Assembly: GCF_030463565.1 (NCBI RefSeq)
Contig: NC_134644.1
Span: 102,048,765 to 102,112,764, forward strand
DNA: 64,000 bases
Direction: 5' to 3'
Source of the DNA: Pelecanus crispus
Lineage: Eukaryota > Chordata > Aves > Pelecaniformes > Pelecanidae
Position numbers and translations under genes: made by a program. This document shows, piece by piece, positions 11,514 to 24,600 of the stretch. A model generated the notes under the pieces. That model saw nothing but the letters and a program-made list of their open reading frames with translations. It searched no databases and was not told the DNA's origin. Positions within the stretch are counted from its first letter, which is position 1, and each line of letters starts with the position of its first letter.

Positions 11514-14500
11514 GCTGGCTTGTATTGTTTTTGCACTTAGAAAAAAGGTCTGGTAGGCATCCACTTGTATTTTTCACAATGTTTCATGCGTGCCTCTGAT
11601 ACACACAGCTCTCGATCTTGCTTGACTAATTTAACCAATTGTTTCAGTTTACCCACGCAATGAAATGTCAGATTCTCTCTTCCTCAACATATTCTTCCCT
11701 TTGCACGTGAATAGCTCCAAATTACCACGCCCTGCCAGTGGGAAAGGCATGTGACATTGAATGAATACCAAATGCCTCCATGAGGCCAGTAGAAGACAAT
11801 ATCAAATAGCATGAGAACTTGACAAAGTGCTTCCCTCAGATAAAACCATGCACAACTAGTTAACGAAAAGTCCTCAGAGGTCAGCAAGCTAAATTAGCAA
11901 TGTCTATTGGCTTTTAATTGTTCTAAGAGTCTCTGGCCACAACATACAACTGGCATGCTACAGCACAGGCCAGCAGCGGTAGTTTTCAGGCAGTGTCCCG
12001 GGGACAAATTTTGAGCAGGGCACAGCGGAGCCGGGTCACAGTGTCTGGGGAGGGACACGGCCCCCGGTCCTGGGTCTGCCTTCCTGGGAGCTGCTCAGAG
12101 TTCAGCAAGCATATCTGTTGTAAGCTGCTCCTTAGCGTACGATGGAAGAGAGAGGGCATAAAGCTGCATTACAAAACTTCATCCTGCACTTTTACATGTC
12201 TGAGGACTCGTTCTGTGTGCAGGGACAGCAGCTGTTTGGTTGTCAGGGGGGTCTGATACAAAAGATGGGTGCCACATCCTGTGCTCCCGCAGAAAAACGG
12301 TGCATGCTTTTTTCTGAGTAGTTTCCAAGACTAAAAATAAAATAGTTTGGACTATTTAGACTTCTTGTGCTTGAATATATATATATGAGTAGATGCAAAC
12401 TCTCCTAGACAACCAGTGTTTGCAAGCTGTGCCCAGCTCCTGTGGCTTAGGCCTTTTTTTCTAATTGACTGGACATTACTGAGGAACACTAGCTTTTTAC
12501 AAGTACTGACTGACACATAAAGCAACTCAGACAAGAACCTTCTCTTTTCAAGTGTATTAAATCATTACATCGAGCTTCGGATAGCAAGTCAAACACAGAA
12601 ATGTTGAGTTCTTGTTCCTTAAAACAGAATAAAGACAAACATTTGACATAAGACAAATTCAATTTCGTTTCAGTATTGAAGGGTTTGCTGGAAGTAACTT
12701 TTTGAATATGACAGTAAATACAAAGGCTCTGAGGATAAGCAACAGTCCAAAGCATTTGGCTAAACCAGTGAAATTACAAATATCTGATACATGACTCACT
12801 GGGAATTACATCCACGAACGATGGATACCTCCAAGGCTGTTCTCCATTTGTAGAAGTGAGTAGATGGGTTCAGCAGTGCAGGGCCTTCTGTAGTCTTCTA
12901 GTTTTGTTTTGCTTTGGGAAATAACAACTCACAAATTTTTTGACAGCTTTATCTGATTCATCTATTATAAGTACCAGAAAACAACAGCCTTGACATTAGA
13001 TCATGGCTGGCTTTTCAAACACAGCCTCATGGAAACCACAGCCCTTTCAGAAAACAAAAGCTGATTTCACTTCTGGACTGAGGAACCATCGCTGCATTAA
13101 CAATCCTGGCCAGAGTACTTTAATCCAGATGGGACACTTACCTCTGAAAAACAGCACAAAGCACAAGACAGGCTCAGAGACGGAATATACTCATTATCTA
13201 GGAGAAGCTGATGTTGACGTCTAGATTTGCAGTGTGTTGAGAATTATGCTTGCAAGTCTGGAACAGATCAGCTCACAGAAGAAACTGGGTTTAACATAGA
13301 AATGCACCTAATTATAGGCTATGCATGAGCCATGCAAGGCAAAAGGCTCTTCATTTGAGAGCAGTGTAATTTCAAATTTGCCATGAAACTGCTGTACTAA
13401 ATCAAATTCCCTGATTTCTCACATTTCATCTTACATGGTGGGTATTTGAGAAACCCCTCCACAGTTTTAGTGGCAAACGCTACAACATGCATTTTTTTTG
13501 TTTGCCCCCTTTCCCTATCGTCTGTTCCCCAACAGCACAATTCTTGAGTATCGCTCTTCCAGGATGACTTCACTGCGCCAGCAGAGAAATGACCGGCTTG
13601 TTCTGTGACACGCATTTCTGGTATTATTACACAGAGGTTTCTAATGTACATGGCCCCGTGTCAAACCTCCCTAACATCTCTCCCTGTCTGCAGTCCTAAG
13701 TGAGTCACTTTGCTCCTTACGCAGGGCACCTGCCTATTTTCTTTTCCACTGGAAGGGACCCGCAACCGCCATCACACTGAGTGAGCAGCAAAGTAAGCTA
13801 GCTGACACAAAAGGGAGGGAAGAGTGGCCTCTTAAATGTCACCTTGCTTAAGAGGCACCTCTCTGTCGATGACTGGGCTCTCTGAATCTGATTGATGGGC
13901 CTGAGGATACCTATGTCCTTTCTTTCCTAAAAAAATTACAAACTGTGTGGCGAAAGCCCGTATATCACTGCTTTCTTTTAAACTTTGACTGTAGGAGGTG
14001 CCATTTTTCTTTTCCTCCCACATTTTTTCCTTTTCACTCTAGCCTTGCAGCTGCTGTACCTAGCAAGAAGTCAGAAACACGGGTTCATTTCCATTTCTGC
14101 TTTTGAGGATTCAAACTCGTGTTTCCCCTAATGGCCTACTCCAAAACACACTTGGGCTTTCTCCTCTAGTTTTGCTGAAGTTCCACCTTGTACTTACACG
14201 CTGGTGGCTGGAGGAAGGAGACAAGCCTCTGTAACCCACTGTCTCACATGCCCAGTGGAGAGGAGGAGCGCTCTGCCTTCTCCTCCCTTCTCCGGGGGCT
14301 GCGTCTCTGTTTTGTCCAAGTAGCTGCCTCGTGACAGCTGTATAATCAGACAGACGGGGACATACCCACATCTTTCACCTCCATAGGAGTGACCTATCTG
14401 TTGGGTTACAGAGTCACGGTCTTCTTCCCCTCCCACCCTCAAGCGAATCCAAAAGAGCATGAATGAGTAGCTCAGTCACGTGCAGATCCTGCCTCACTGT

Positions 14501-16880
14501 GCCCATGTCCCTCTCTCTCTGGCCCGGTGAATCACAGATCATTTCTGTGTAAACCTCATGAGAAGGGAGGGACGAGCCTTCCCTGTGATTCCCACACACA
14601 CCCAGTCCTGTTAAGTCCCCAGTCTCGCCCACTGACTGATGGGTTAGGCAGTGGAGAAAGACGGTGTTGGATCCCTCCAGGCAAAGGAGAGGGAAATGAA
14701 CCTTGTCTTCTCCAACACCCTTGGTGAGAGCTCCAACCTCTGGATAACAGAGGTGGCTCCAACAGGACTGCCTCTGGACATATTTTAAAGGAAACCGGTG
14801 ATTATTAGTGCATTTTGTGCAGGGCCTGAGCTGAGTGTGCAACTGATGGGCATGCTGACTAGACGGACGGAGGCCGTCAGCACAACAGCTGGAGGAACAC
14901 CTCACTTGTGAATCCCAGCAGCGACGAGACATCCCTTCAGTCCTGAGCCACACGCTCGCCCCGTGAGCCTGGCGATGCCTCCAAGCAGAACTTAGCATCT
15001 CATGAGCTCAAAGGTCAAGAATGAAACCACCACCAGCAGACATGTCAACCACAATATATATTTTATTGATTTCATTTCCAAGAAGGTTAAAAACCAGACT
15101 GAAGAAGAAATGCATAGCATAATCTCTACAATTTATGAACAACAATCACAGTTTTTATGCAGTCCTTCTTTTTGATTTGTGTATAATTTTGACAGAAGGG
15201 TGACCTAAAATTTTGACCATATTTTGAAGGACGCCATTGAAAGTATATAAATCATAAACTGTATCTGAATTGTCTTACTCTTATCAGAGAACAAAGAGTT
15301 CAGAGGCTTCTCCTAAAAGTGCTGATTTCTGTTCTATGATTTCAGCCTGCTGGTTATTATTAGAGCTTGTAATAATCACCATTCTTGCCTTGAGATTTGA
15401 GAAGGAGTTAAGTACCACAGAAAATGGAATGTGTCTGAATAATTCATTGTAAGGAAATATGGACTTAGTTTTCAAATATATAGAGAACTTCCTACATACA
15501 GCAGTCTGGAAATACTGTATTAAGTATATTTCTTATCCATATAAGGTAAATATGTATCTGCAATTAGTCCAAAGATTTAATTTTGCAGCAATGGGAGTAC
15601 TTAGATGAAAGAGCCTGCATTCATATGAAATGGTCTTTTTTTCTGTATACCCTGAAGATTCAGAAGTCACCCCTCATAGAACATATAACCCTTCTACGTG
15701 ACATACACAGTGTTTCTAAGTGTTTACGCCCTTTTCATTCCTGCAGTACCTGGGTTTGCATTATGCTAAGTTTCTTCTTTCTTTGATTTTTTTTACATTA
15801 TGGGAGGGATGTTCTTTCTACAGACTTACAGCGCATGTCATTTAAAAGTGATTCTTCCTACTTCAAGATTTTCCACAGATTATTAGCACTAAGAAGAATT
15901 TGTCTTCAATGATGGGAAGACATATCAATACCGGTGGGAACACTCCACTTACTAGAAGGGAAATATTATCCTTTGTTGAGACGAGAGATTCCTTATGTCT
16001 CTTCCATCAATCTAAAGCATTGTGACATTTCCTATCACTGTAGCACAAGGATTTTCCTTCTGGGAAACGCAAAAAATATACTAATGAGTATGTTCATACA
16101 TCAGAGAAAACCTTTTTTTCCCCTGTAAAATGACAAAATTATTCTTGATCTAATACTACTAATCCACAGCAGAGAGCAAGTGCAATTGTCTGTAAATAAT
16201 AGGTCAAAATGACCAAGCATGACATTTTTAAAGTTCAAATCCTCTCATCCTTAGTTATCATACATTGCATTAAGGCTATTCACAAACAGTATTTGTCAAG
16301 CCACTGTGTACCAAAGTGGCTTATTTTGTAGTAAATCCAATAACAAGTGAAACAGAGCTTGCTGAGGTTTGCTTTCAATTTCCTTTTCTAACTTCTGTGC
16401 CATTTTATACAAATGACATACTGGTGAGGTGAAGAGGACAGAGCAAAGCAGCAGAGATCACCTGAAGGTCAGCATACAGCAGGTCTCTTCGTATTAAATT
16501 TGCCAGAGCTGCGCTGGCTTTCTATCCAACAAAACAATGTTCTGCATAACAGAAAGGCAAAGAGTGAAACAGTTAAGAGATTTAGATACCAGGAAACTGC
16601 TTTTCAAGGTTCCAAAAAGCCTGCTCATTACAACATCAGATAGTTGACTATTAGACAGATAAAACCCCTGCTTTTCAAAGCAGACATCAAGGAGCAGTGT
16701 TTGGGCTCTGAAGTGGAATACAACTTTCAAAACTGATCCTCAGTTTACATACATATGAAACACCTCTCTCTTTCCATGTATTTTATGGCAGGTTGTAAGA
16801 AACAGATAATGTCTCTTCTCATTTCCATTACAAAGCTCTGCTGAGAGACTAATAAGAGTCTGTTCCAGCTGAAGTGAGTA

Positions 16881-16934
16881 AAACCAGTTCTTCAAAAGAA
16901 CAACAAAAAAAAAAAAAAAAGAAGAAACCAGTTC
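16881..16934. repeat. A16 tract flanked by 10-bp direct repeats
   Basis: AAACCAGTTC at 16881-16890 and 16925-16934, with a 34-bp spacer that ends in an A16 run. The layout is similar to 10844-10880. Confidence 0.7.
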
Positions 16935-17395
16935 AAAAAAGAAGCAGAGAAAGAAAAACGACCATCTTTGAATTCTGATTCACACACTGGGCGATGTGCT
17001 TCCCTTTTCCCATTGTACGCCGCTCTGTGGTAGTCGCTCCCCTTTCAGAATGACTGTTTGACCAATTCTTTCACAAAGCCGCCTGCTCCCCTCCAGGGAT
17101 ATACTTAAACAACTCAAGGATTGCTTCAGCCAGAAGCACTTTCACACAGTTTGAGCCAAAATTGCCCCAAGGAAGACCTCAATCATGCTGGATGAGAGTT
17201 CTGATGGTGCTTTTAACAGGGTCAAAATTTCACTTCCCAAATGGCAATAGAGCGGCCAATCTTGGAGAATTTCCTCTTCCAGAAGGGCTTCCTGGAAGCA
17301 TGAAATCGCCCTCTGGCTGGCTGGACATATGTTGGGGGTCATAAAACACCTGGCCACAATGTGTTCTGTCTTGCATTACATTGACTTTCCATGTG

Positions 17396-17414
17396 TTTTT
17401 TTTTTTTTTTTTTT
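17396..17414. repeat. Homopolymer T19 (A19 on minus strand)
   Basis: A pure run of 19 T on the plus strand, directly downstream of the candidate MOCOS poly(A) signal when read on the minus strand. Confidence 0.9.
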
Positions 17415-18492
17415 CTATGTGGCTTGCTTTATTTATTTTTTTAATTTTCACAATAACTGATATTTCAGACTAAGTCCCAGGTTTCAGACATTTGCTCTCA
17501 GAAATCAGAAAGCTTGAGTCATATTTAGGAGAGTAAAGAACTCAAAAGCCTTCTAAGAAGGGCATTATCAAATGCATAAAGAGTGAGAAAAAAGAATATT
17601 TTGACCTGTTTGGCATGGAGAAGCATCCTAACTTTCAAGAGTTAAGTGGCCATTGCAGACCACTGAGGATGAACAAAGTTTGTATAGAAAACATACCTGT
17701 ATTAGTTGAAAAATCTCAAATGAAAAAAAATGTGTCAACATCCAGAAATATGTAAGGAAACAAGTGTGTGGGAACTCATCACATAAAATAAATCAAATGG
17801 AAAAGTAGCAAATGGGAATGAGAGAAAGAAGTCGAGAACAAATGGATGAAATTGCTTCACAGCAGTGCCTTGCAAGTGGCATACTGAATCTTCATTGATC
17901 TTTGTGCCTTTTTGGCATCCTCACACACCACTTCCAAAAAGGGAGACACAGATTTCCCAATAACAGTTCCCTCTTCTCCAGTGCTTTCAGACTGCCTAGA
18001 CATCACCTTCAGTTTCATTTTTTGAAAAGCCGAATGGACTCCTGCTGTCATGCCACTCTCCCACTGTTCCCCTCCTACCCACATTGTTTCTAAAATACGT
18101 CCTGCATCCTCTCTCCCAATTGTGGTTTTAACAAAGCAACAAGAGGAAGTAGTGTATTGTTGTGTTTACTTTCCTTCACTGAGATGTGGGTTTCTGACAA
18201 TGATGTTGGGCTTGTTTTGGGAGTCATCCACCAGTAAGACTTGATCAAACCTGTTGCATCCTGAAGCAATTGAGCAAAATAGAGTTATGGCTGCTGTAAC
18301 CTAATCACAAGCAAAAACATGTAGGTGAGCTGTAATTATTAAGGGTTCTGCCATCTGATAACATTTACAGCAAACAGAGAATTAAAAGACTTAAACCAGA
18401 AGCGAATGAGTGGAAGCTTTTTCTTTTTTTTGAATAACTGACTACTGACTTTTCCCTGGAGTTGCATATAAATCTCATCTCCACCAGAGAAC
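17415..18492 (-). other. MOCOS: Probable MOCOS 3' UTR
   Basis: Sequence downstream of the MOCOS stop on the minus strand, extended to the first AATAAA-type signals I could find (17428-17437). No AATAAA occurs between the stop and that point on the minus strand. The stretch includes a 75-codon ATG-started open frame at 17857-18084 that I cannot assign. The length of about 1.1 kb is ordinary for a vertebrate 3' UTR. The end point is an inference, not seen from transcript data. Confidence 0.4.
17428..17437 (-). terminator. Candidate polyadenylation signal of MOCOS (AATAAATAAA)
   Basis: Read on the minus strand this is two overlapping AATAAA hexamers. It lies about 1.06 kb downstream of the MOCOS stop codon. 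About 13 nt further downstream the genome carries a run of 19 A (17396-17414), so cDNA ends mapped here could also be internal priming. Confidence 0.4.
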
Positions 18493-18639
18493 CTATCCTG
18501 AACATTTTTCTTCACTGGATGTTGGGGGCTGAATTTCTGTATTCTCCTTCAGCACTGGAAGTACTTGAGACCCAACCGATAAAATGTCTGGAAAGGATGA
18601 GTGCAAGGGCTGGTTCATCAGGTATATGCCAAAGTTTGT
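18493..18639 (-). CDS. MOCOS: MOCOS last coding exon with TAG stop
   Basis: 147 nt, 48 codons plus TAG at 18493-18495. It begins TNFGIYLMNQPLHSSFPDIL and continues SVGSQVLPVLKENTEIQPPT to a short polar tail SSEEKCSG. F-G-x-Y-L and S-V-G-S-Q-V-L-P-V-L-K-E-N are the conserved end of animal MOCOS. The last dozen residues are not conserved. The acceptor is TTTGGTTTTTTTCAG. It lies 7.26 kb from the previous exon. The 3' UTR follows toward lower coordinates. Confidence 0.97.
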   Translation of the reverse strand, partial: TNFGIYLMNQPLHSSFPDILSVGSQVLPVLKENTEIQPPTSSEEKCSG

Positions 18640-21600
18640 CTGAAAAAAAACCAAAATATTTATTGAGACACAACTCATGTTAAAATAATCGGACCTAGAG
18701 ATCTCACAACCCAGATATGTTTAGGAAAACAATATTGCTTTAAGAATAAGGAGGTATGTACTATCTTCATGTAATTAAGAACATTTTTAACTAATTAACT
18801 ATAATAGACTGGTAAACAAAAGCTAACCCCATGCTATTCAAGAATACTTTAAGTAAGTGGATAAATAACTTAGTATTTCATGATGAGTCCCATAGTATCA
18901 TATATGTAATTTACACTCCCTCCCAGGCTTGTCGTTTAATGACTATTCTGGCTTCTTGACAAATGCTGTTACTGCATTATCACAAATAAAGGCTAGGCAG
19001 CATGAGAATGCATGTATGTTCAAACAGTGAGGAAAAGTCTTGCATCTTCTAGCATGAATTATTCGCTTTGTTAACAGAACTTTGTTCTGTCTAGCCTTTG
19101 TGAATTTCCCTTCATTTGTTTTTATGAATATTTTAGTATATTTTACAGAAAATAGTCAGAAAGTTTGTTTTATCAGGACTACCACTTGTTATCTGTCACT
19201 ACCTGTGAAGCCATCCTACATAAATATTAGAAATACTTAAATATGTGTCCTTGGATACTGAATAATAAGGAAAAGGGGAACAGAGTAACCACTTCACCCT
19301 CTGGAAACCTGATCTGAGCGTGTTCACTCTTAAGCATGCTGAACATTACAGTCGTAGCTATAAACAGCTGGGTGTGATCTGGAAATGTCACAGTAAGCGA
19401 CTGGTGTGTTTTTGTGGTTTTGTTTTCCAACAGTGGAGAATTTAGAAATGCGCAAGAAACAGACTTGCAATCTCATGATAATGTTTTCCAAATGATTGGA
19501 TAATAGTTAATTGAAGAAATATGTAAAGTAAGAAACAAAGGAATGCCAAAGACCATGTTAAATTGCTAATTGATTTGTAGACTTCAGAATGTCTTTGTTC
19601 TTCAAACTGAGGACCTTGGAAACCCAATACTAATTTTCTTGTCTTTTTTTACAGGTTTCATTAAACAGAATTTTGTTTTGGTAGGCTACAGCCAAAATGT
19701 ACCAGTCGCTCTAAAGCATAAAGTAAATAAATAAGGAAATGAAATTCATTTGGTATTTCTGAAAAAATAAATTTTAAAAACAAAACTCTATTCTCCTTCT
19801 CCATTTCCTGATTACATTTACTGCCATTGCTCAGATTGATGATCCTGAAATTGAGGGAATTACATTTACAGCAGGTTTAGAAAAATATGCTAGGTAAAAG
19901 GAATTGCAATAAATCAAAAACCCAGCGTCAGCTGAATTTAAGGGACCATATTTGACAGACTAAATATGAAGGCAGTATGTTTTCTCCTGTTCTTGCACTG
20001 TATAATTAAATAAAGATACAGTAATGAGGTAACACAAACCAGCTTTTATTCTTTGAAGAATTAGCAAGAGCTAAGGCTGAGACCTACTCCCAAGTAAGAG
20101 AGATGCTGTAAAGCAGAGATCTATCCAAACACGGCCTCAGACTCTGAATTTGGGTCTTTCCATTTCATTTGTAATCCTAAACATTAAAACCAGCTCCCAA
20201 GCACAGGTTGGTTTGGCTACTGCTATTCTCTCATCTCACTGGCATTTCACATATATGGGGTATGAGCTGGACCTCACCAGGCCTATCCTGACACTTTTTG
20301 GATACCTGTGACCATAATGGTGTCAACACTGGTGGACACAGGGCAGATCCTTATGGTCAGTGTTCTAGTAGTTAATGCTGAGGAATGACTGTAGCACAGT
20401 AAGATCCCAATCCTCTAGCACAGTGACTGTGTTGGATCAACCATGATGCTAAAATGGTAAGTTAGTAACTTTTTCATTTAAAATATTAAAGTACCTAGTA
20501 TTATTTTTCTGTTCTTGCTTTTCTCTTATTTGTTGACAAGCTGCGGTTTCTCTATTGGCATAAATGATGTGTTTTTCAGCCTTGTCGTTAATAGCCTGGA
20601 TTTACTTCCTGTACCCTAGTGTAAAACTGACAGTTGCTATAATTTTGTTGTTTTAAAAAATCAGGCAATCATAAAAAAAATATTGTGAAATGAATATTAG
20701 TCCATGCGACACCACATTTCACACAGGAAGGAATTTTATAACTCATCTGTGTAAATGAACTTATTTGACACATGAGAAGTTTTTATTTATATTTACTGTA
20801 TTGACATCTTGATTTATATTAAAACAAGACTAAAATAAATCTGGTCAGATTGTTCACTGTAGAGAATTTAATTTACCAATTTTTCTACTGTTGTCAATCA
20901 TTTAGCAAGATGTTGTTTCTTAAAACACTTTAAACCATTCAGAATTATTTGAGAAAAGGCATGTGTGAATACATCTGATCTTCAGGACCTCTCAAATACT
21001 ATTTTAATACTGGTCCTTAGTATTTCCCTATTCTGATTGGGCATCTAAAGTCTCACAGTATTTTTTTCAGTGCTGAGACTGGGTGATGCCTAAGGAGTTT
21101 TCAAGGTGATGGTATACTGATGGTATACCTACCTGGAATTGCTGACCTCTTTCTTTTGTGAATGTTCTTAAGACCAAAATTTAGCTTGTGATTACTAGAA
21201 GGGGATTTAATATCTTTTAAGTACATTTCCTTTTTTTTCCAATTATTACAAGTATTGACTCAGCAAATACTGGTAATAGCAAACTGCCCACCCAAGCAAC
21301 CACAAAAGCTGTGCATCCTGCCATTTCAGCTCTGTTTCAAGAAAAAGATAAAATGTAGAAATTGGCCCTTCTCACATTTCACTGTTGAAAAATGAGGCTT
21401 TCAGATGCAGAGATTACAGCCTGCAGAGTTATTACAATGAACTGCATAATCTCTCTCTGCTGTTGCTACCTTTTCCTGACTTCAAGGGCATTTTATTCTG
21501 CATATAACCTCCCCAGAACACACCAAGAACTGGGCAGGGAGTGCTGAACTGCAAGTTCTGTGGCTTTATCTGCTCAGTCTTCTGATGGCAGTAGGGCCTC

Positions 21601-24600
21601 TTCCCATCACTCTTAAACTTCACAGGGACAAAAAACGTAAAGCTTCTTGATTAGTAAAAAGCACAACACTTCACTGCTGGGAGAAATAGGTAAAACGTAC
21701 TTATTCTTGCCAACAGTGAATCATATGATAGTCATCACACTCACTTAAAAGAAGAGCTATAAAATGCTGTCATTCTTGCATGTTGTTTCAAGTACATTTA
21801 CTGGATCAACAATAATATGCACTGCTTAGATATTCACTGGCAGAGAAATATCCTGGGTGCAGTATTTCCTTTTGCAAGATAGAAACCTGAGGTGCTACAT
21901 CTGACAAAGGCTGAGATGAGATGCCTTCAAGCTACAGCTCCTAAACAATCAGTTAATTCAGACTAGCACTTGGTAGGGAAAATACCCTGCTAGAATGTGT
22001 AACAAGCACATATGTGATACTGCATGCCAAAACTTAGCTTTGGGTGGATGAGTTCTGGATTTTGCCCCTGGATGTAGCTCTCAGCTGCCTCCTCCCAATA
22101 GATGAATTTACCTGTTCATGTCTGCTCATTTTATTCATACAATAACGTAACCTCTCTCCCATGCAAAGGTTTGGGAGATGCAATTATTACAGCCAAATTT
22201 TTTTTTTAACGTAAAAATGTTTTATTAACTCTGGATTCACCAAAACTTACTAGTAAAGCTTTACAAAATAGGAGAGTGGAAGTACGCACTTTCAACATGC
22301 CGATTTTCCACTTTGGAAAAAAGGGAAACTTTTAATTTGGTGTCAAAACCCCCCATCTTGTTCTGTTGAAAATGTCTGGACAGCAGAGTGTTTTCCTAAG
22401 AACTGATTTTCCTTTGCTTTACCTTAAATAAATGCATTTTCCAGTTCAGCCATCAATGAGAAAAGAGAACCATATTATTTCAGAGGTCTGTTAATTACAT
22501 CAATCACTGTTTGAAAATGTTCCAGGTCTTTGGATGAAAAGCATTGCATAGTGTAAAGGCCTGCATTACTATGAAAATGATGATAATGATGCGTCAGATA
22601 AGAGGCGTCGTTTGCTATCCTTGCTAACGTTTTGGTAAGCAATCCAAAGGCACGGTGTCTAATTCTGCAGGGAAAGCAGCTCTCCCAAAGCACAATGAGA
22701 TACATAAGGGAGGATCAACAGCCTGCAGGAAAAAACACAAGCCTTTTGGTGTATGAGGGCATGTGCAAACATAATGGATTTCCCTTGATGTACCGCTATC
22801 CATACGTTTACGCTGGGGCAGACTGCTAAAGCAATTCACTTTGCTACCTTAACAGCAAGTCCTAGCTTATAGCACTGCTGCAAATCTACCCACAGGGCTT
22901 CCGCTATTCTTAGCATTAAACTGCATCTGCAAAACACAGAAGACGGGCAAGAATTCAGTGCTCTCTCCTTTCTGTCTATGTGTGTTTTGCATGAGGTGGT
23001 GACGCATGTGAAACAGTGTGTGGCTATTTTTATGCTATTTGCTTAATGCAGCTATCTAGTCTTTCGTAGGCTCCTGCAGAAAGAGAGAGTTCTGTCACAG
23101 AAGGAGCGCTCATTTTTCCTTTTCAGTCAAAAATTACAGAAGGAATCTTTAATGAGGGTTTCTTCAGAACTGATGGCAGCAGAGCTCACGTTCGCTTTGT
23201 AGAGGTGTCTGCATTTTATTTCAAACAATGTGATAAAAGGTTTCAGAAAAAGTAGCTGGCTAGGCTTCAGCACCCTGCTTTACATTTTTCAGGAAACATG
23301 CAAATTGCTTGTGTGGCTAATTACAGTAGCTGGTTCTGACTTTCAGCTGCAATCCATCTACGCAAAGTCTCAATCTTTCAACTTGGAGCACCCTGTTCTC
23401 AGAGGGATGGAGAAAATATGGTTTCAGAAATAAATATCGAACCACCTCTTACAAGCCTTACTTTATTTAGCTCATTATTGAAGTTCATTGGCAGTGCTGT
23501 CATTTGGGCTACCAGTTTGATAAAGTTTGATATATTTTTCCAGGCTGGCATTCTTGGAAAAACAAAACAAAATGGTAAATATTGACATCTGGCTCTCCTG
23601 TTAAGCATTCAGGATTTGCTATCCGTTCGTATGCGCAGTATCTTTAATGTTTTGGAAATCAAGCAAGTACAACAGCCTTTCAAAAATATCAGTTCCCTTC
23701 TACTGGGAAATGAGCTTAAATCTGATTTTGCTGCATTTGTTTTTTGTAGTTTGAATCGCATTATTGACAGCTGGGAACAAACACTGCTAAATTCCTTCAC
23801 TGAATCTGTATCTGATAAAAAAAGAAATGACTCCTTAACAGAAAAGCACATGCTAGAGACATGAGTCACCAAAGGATTAGCTCTGCAATTTAACACAGTC
23901 ACATGAACTCGATGTTCTTTCTCTCTCCCCACTGTGAACTGTGAAAGGTTTGGATCAACGTCCTCTGCTAGGTCTGCTTAGCACACTGAAGACGCCATAG
24001 TCCTCGGGTACTACTCACTGATAACCAGCTGGTGACCATCACCCCACAGATGGCTTGCAGGAGGGATGGGCTCTGAGGTCTTCTCAGACCAGTTCGGGCA
24101 AAACTACCAGTTCAAACTATCTCTTTCAGCTGTCACGCTAACCCAAAGGACTTGGCCTTATGCAGAGCAGGGCATGCTCACAAGATCCCATCTGCCAGCA
24201 GCGCTGAAGGCTGGGAAAAATAAAAAAAGCTGAAGGCCCGGTTCTTTGCAGCATGAATATCGTTGCACAGCTGAGGGAAGCAGAGCACTCCCCGCTGTCA
24301 ATAGCAGCGCTGTGCTCTGCAGCGCCTCGCCTTGCCGTGCGTCTTTTATCTGGCGCCAGGCTCTTCTCAAGAGGCTGGATTGCTCTCTTTGCCTTAGTTC
24401 TGTTCGAACGAGTTACTTGGTTCTAGAAGTGCTGGTATCAAGAAAATCTTTGCATTGCTGAGTTAATCAGAATGAAAGAAAAGCTCACCTTTGCTGTGGG
24501 AAACACGCTGAAGATGCTTTGCCTCTCCTGAGAATCTGTGCCCCGGGTAAGGTTTTGTTGCCATTTGAGAAAGACCGTAAATACAGAGTGCTTGCTTTCT

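Larger units (their letters stand above)
9763..17395. other. Intergenic sequence downstream of MOCOS
   Basis: No gene recognised. It holds A tracts at 10858-10870 and 16905-16920, each flanked by 10-bp direct repeats, a 24-bp-period tandem duplication at 11472-11513, and an (AT)n run near 12376-12386. It also holds a 194-codon minus-strand open frame (14414-14998) that overlaps other open frames and matches nothing I know. The frames at 14111-14460 on the same strand suggest local composition poor in stop codons. Confidence 0.45.

Noticed and set aside
1..17395. First exon of FHOD3, expected on this side by mammalian gene order
   Set aside because: No sequence resembling its conserved N terminus and no CpG island were seen. 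It probably lies beyond the left edge.
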